In this document: positions 6,833 through 7,529 of the stretch, piece after piece | Numbering within the stretch: position 1 is the first letter of the stretch | Layout of the letters: each line of letters opens with the position of its first letter | DNA from: Pseudomonadota bacterium | GTDB lineage: Bacteria > Pseudomonadota > Alphaproteobacteria > Rhodospirillales > 2-02-FULL-58-16 | Assembly (NCBI GenBank): GCA_022572335.1 | Contig: JACZWD010000131.1 | Location: forward strand, 1-7,529 | DNA: 7,529 nucleotides | Reading direction: 5' to 3' | Notes under the pieces: generated by a model | Seen by the model: the letters and a program-made list of their open reading frames with translations, nothing else | Database searches by the model: none | Told to the model about the DNA's origin: nothing | Translations under genes and position numbers: made by a program

Positions 6833-6892
6833 CCAACCGGCGCTGTTTTTCCACACCCCTTGTCGGAACGGTGCCGCGCCGAGGGCAATGAC

Positions 6893-7306
6893 ATGAGCCA
6901 TTCCGTTTCGTACGAATTACTGTCCTTCAGGGGCGGAAACTGGGTTATCGAATCGATCTACGACACCAAGGATGTGGCCTTGCAGGAAGCCCGCCGACTG
7001 CTCGCTGGCCGGCATCAAACGGGCGTCAAGGTCATCGAAGAGACATATGACGCCGATACCGACAATACGACGGCGAGGATCGTCTTCAGCCGGCAAAGGG
7101 GCGAGGGAAAGTCGCGGCGCAAATCGCGCGAGGAGGACGAGGAGAAATCGAAGACGGATTCGGCGGCCGCCCCCGCGGCGCGGAGGAAGCGGGGCGATCC
7201 CGCGTTCCTGAATTACATCCTCATCCTCGTTTTCAGCATCGGCGGAATCCTGTTCGGCGTGATCGCGCTGGTGTTTTGGTATTTGCAGGCCTTGGGCGGC
7301 GCCTGA
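6893..7306 (+). CDS. Small single-pass membrane protein of unknown function
   Basis: I cannot assign a function. The 137-residue product has three parts. A soluble N-terminal domain (1-67) begins YELLSFRGGNWVIESIYD and looks like an alpha/beta fold with a helix around VALQEARRLL (28-37) and a strand VKVIEE (45-50). A highly charged, probably disordered linker (68-102) is full of K, R and E. One strong hydrophobic helix follows (about 106-130), close to the C-terminus. There is no signal peptide, so the N-terminal domain is likely cytoplasmic with a tail anchor. I chose the ATG at 6893 because GAGGG lies seven bases upstream and SYELLSF is a natural domain start; an in-frame TTG at 6860 would add 11 residues. 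It diverges from fliG and is followed by a palindromic repeat block. Confidence 0.85.
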   Translation: MSHSVSYELLSFRGGNWVIESIYDTKDVALQEARRLLAGRHQTGVKVIEETYDADTDNTTARIVFSRQRGEGKSRRKSREEDEEKSKTDSAAAPAARRKRGDPAFLNYILILVFSIGGILFGVIALVFWYLQALGGA

Positions 7307-7310
7307 CCGC

Positions 7311-7343
7311 TTAATACCAAGGGTCGCTGATCATGACTCATAG
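7311..7343. repeat. TACCAAGG flanking repeat, right-hand copy
   Basis: This stretch starts five bases after the stop of the membrane-protein gene and contains TACCAAGG (7315-7322), TGATCA and the nine-base palindrome ATGACTCAT. Bases 7315-7339 match 5275-5299 at 18 of 25 positions in the same orientation. A third TACCAAGG lies at 7455-7462. It appears to be the outer edge of the palindromic block that follows. Confidence 0.5.
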
Positions 7344-7345
7344 AG

Positions 7346-7441
7346 ATCGCGTAGGCGGCTCGTCGGGTAGGAGGAAAGTTGCAGGCGATGCGGCGCATCG
7401 TCAAAACTTTCCGACGCCCTCCGACGGGCCGCATACGCGAC
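7346..7441. repeat. Nested imperfect palindrome of about 96 bases
   Basis: The left arm (7346-7380, ending in GGAAAGTT) pairs imperfectly with the right arm (7405-7441, starting AACTTTCC). Long matches include CGCGTA with TACGCG (with flanking mismatches) and AAAGTT with AACTTT. Between them CGATGCG (7386-7392) and CGCATCG (7394-7400) form a perfect inner stem around one base. The whole is symmetric about 7393. Such structure suggests a palindromic repeat or MITE. It contains no gene. Confidence 0.65.
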
Positions 7442-7463
7442 CGGAACGGCGGCTTACCAAGGC

Positions 7464-7529
7464 TTTCGGACGGCGTCGCGCACGCTTCGCGATGCCCCGC
7501 ATCGCCACAGCGCACGCTCCTAGCCGAAA
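7464..7529. repeat. Second imperfect palindrome, at the window edge
   Basis: GCGATGC (7489-7495) and GCATCGC (7499-7505) form a perfect stem with a CCC loop. Pairing continues outward imperfectly to TTTCGG (7464-7469) with CCGAAA (7524-7529). The inner core differs from that of the first palindrome at only two of 16 bases (7489-7504 against 7385-7400). The element probably continues past the window. Confidence 0.55.

Larger units (their letters stand above)
6324..6892. other. Long non-coding region between divergent fliG and hypothetical gene
   Basis: About 570 bases hold no convincing gene. Reading frames here (for example - strand 6575-6901 and + strand 6434-6631) lack ribosome sites and give unrecognised products. 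Besides the hairpin at 6388-6434, there is a C and G run at about 6476-6485 and an AT-richer patch from about 6570 to 6680, clearly different from the GC-rich surroundings. Within the patch CAAAAAC (6595-6601) and GTTTTTG (6634-6640) are inverted copies 32 bases apart. Promoters for both divergent genes should be here. No tRNA or known small RNA is recognisable. Confidence 0.6.

Noticed and set aside
6575..6901. - strand open frame of 108 codons in the fliG upstream region
   Set aside because: No ribosome site or recognisable domain, and it overlaps the start of the better-supported 6893 gene.
7213..7515. - strand open frame of 100 codons at the right end
   Set aside because: It is a translation of the palindromic repeat block plus the antisense of the membrane helix of the 6893 gene.
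7346..7529. CRISPR array or tRNA in the repeat-rich end
   Set aside because: The repeats are two imperfect palindromes, not regularly spaced identical units, and no cloverleaf with tRNA landmarks is seen.

Overview
The window looks like chromosomal DNA of a GC-rich, flagellated alphaproteobacterium. Three proteins suggest this from remembered family features: an aspartyl-tRNA synthetase with an alphaproteobacterial-style C-terminus (PPHGG..PGIDR, PMNQQAEDLLMGAP), a FliG with the EYPQT form of the middle-domain motif, and a full-length Sua5-type TsaC. No search could be run, so order-level placement (Rhodospirillales-like) is only an impression.

Layout. Left, + strand: a small soluble GGDEF diguanylate cyclase (17-745, possibly cut by the window edge) and a proline-rich hypothetical protein (790-1269). 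They converge on aspS, with an aspS terminator between. Centre, - strand, reading right to left: fliG (6311-5337), cysQ (about 5205-4411), sua5/tsaC (4356-3376) and aspS (3141-1336). cysQ and sua5 are close enough (54 nt) to share a transcript. aspS has its own candidate -35 and a hairpin in its leader. Right: a long non-coding stretch (about 6324-6892) with a GC-rich perfect-arm hairpin and an AT-richer patch separates divergent fliG from a + strand gene for a small single-pass membrane protein (6893-7306). After that gene the last 220 bases are a palindrome-rich block that runs off the window.

Functions. Most genes are housekeeping: aspS charges tRNA, Sua5 makes the precursor of the t6A tRNA modification, CysQ clears PAP from sulfate assimilation, and FliG is the flagellar rotor switch protein. 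The diguanylate cyclase makes c-di-GMP, which commonly controls motility, but nothing here links it directly to fliG.

The most unusual part is non-coding. Two large nested imperfect palindromes (7346-7441 and 7464-7529) share a near-identical core. A flanking TACCAAGG-containing sequence at 7311 recurs diverged at 5272, between cysQ and fliG. This looks like a dispersed palindromic repeat or MITE family. I do not see a new defence, metabolic or mobile gene system.
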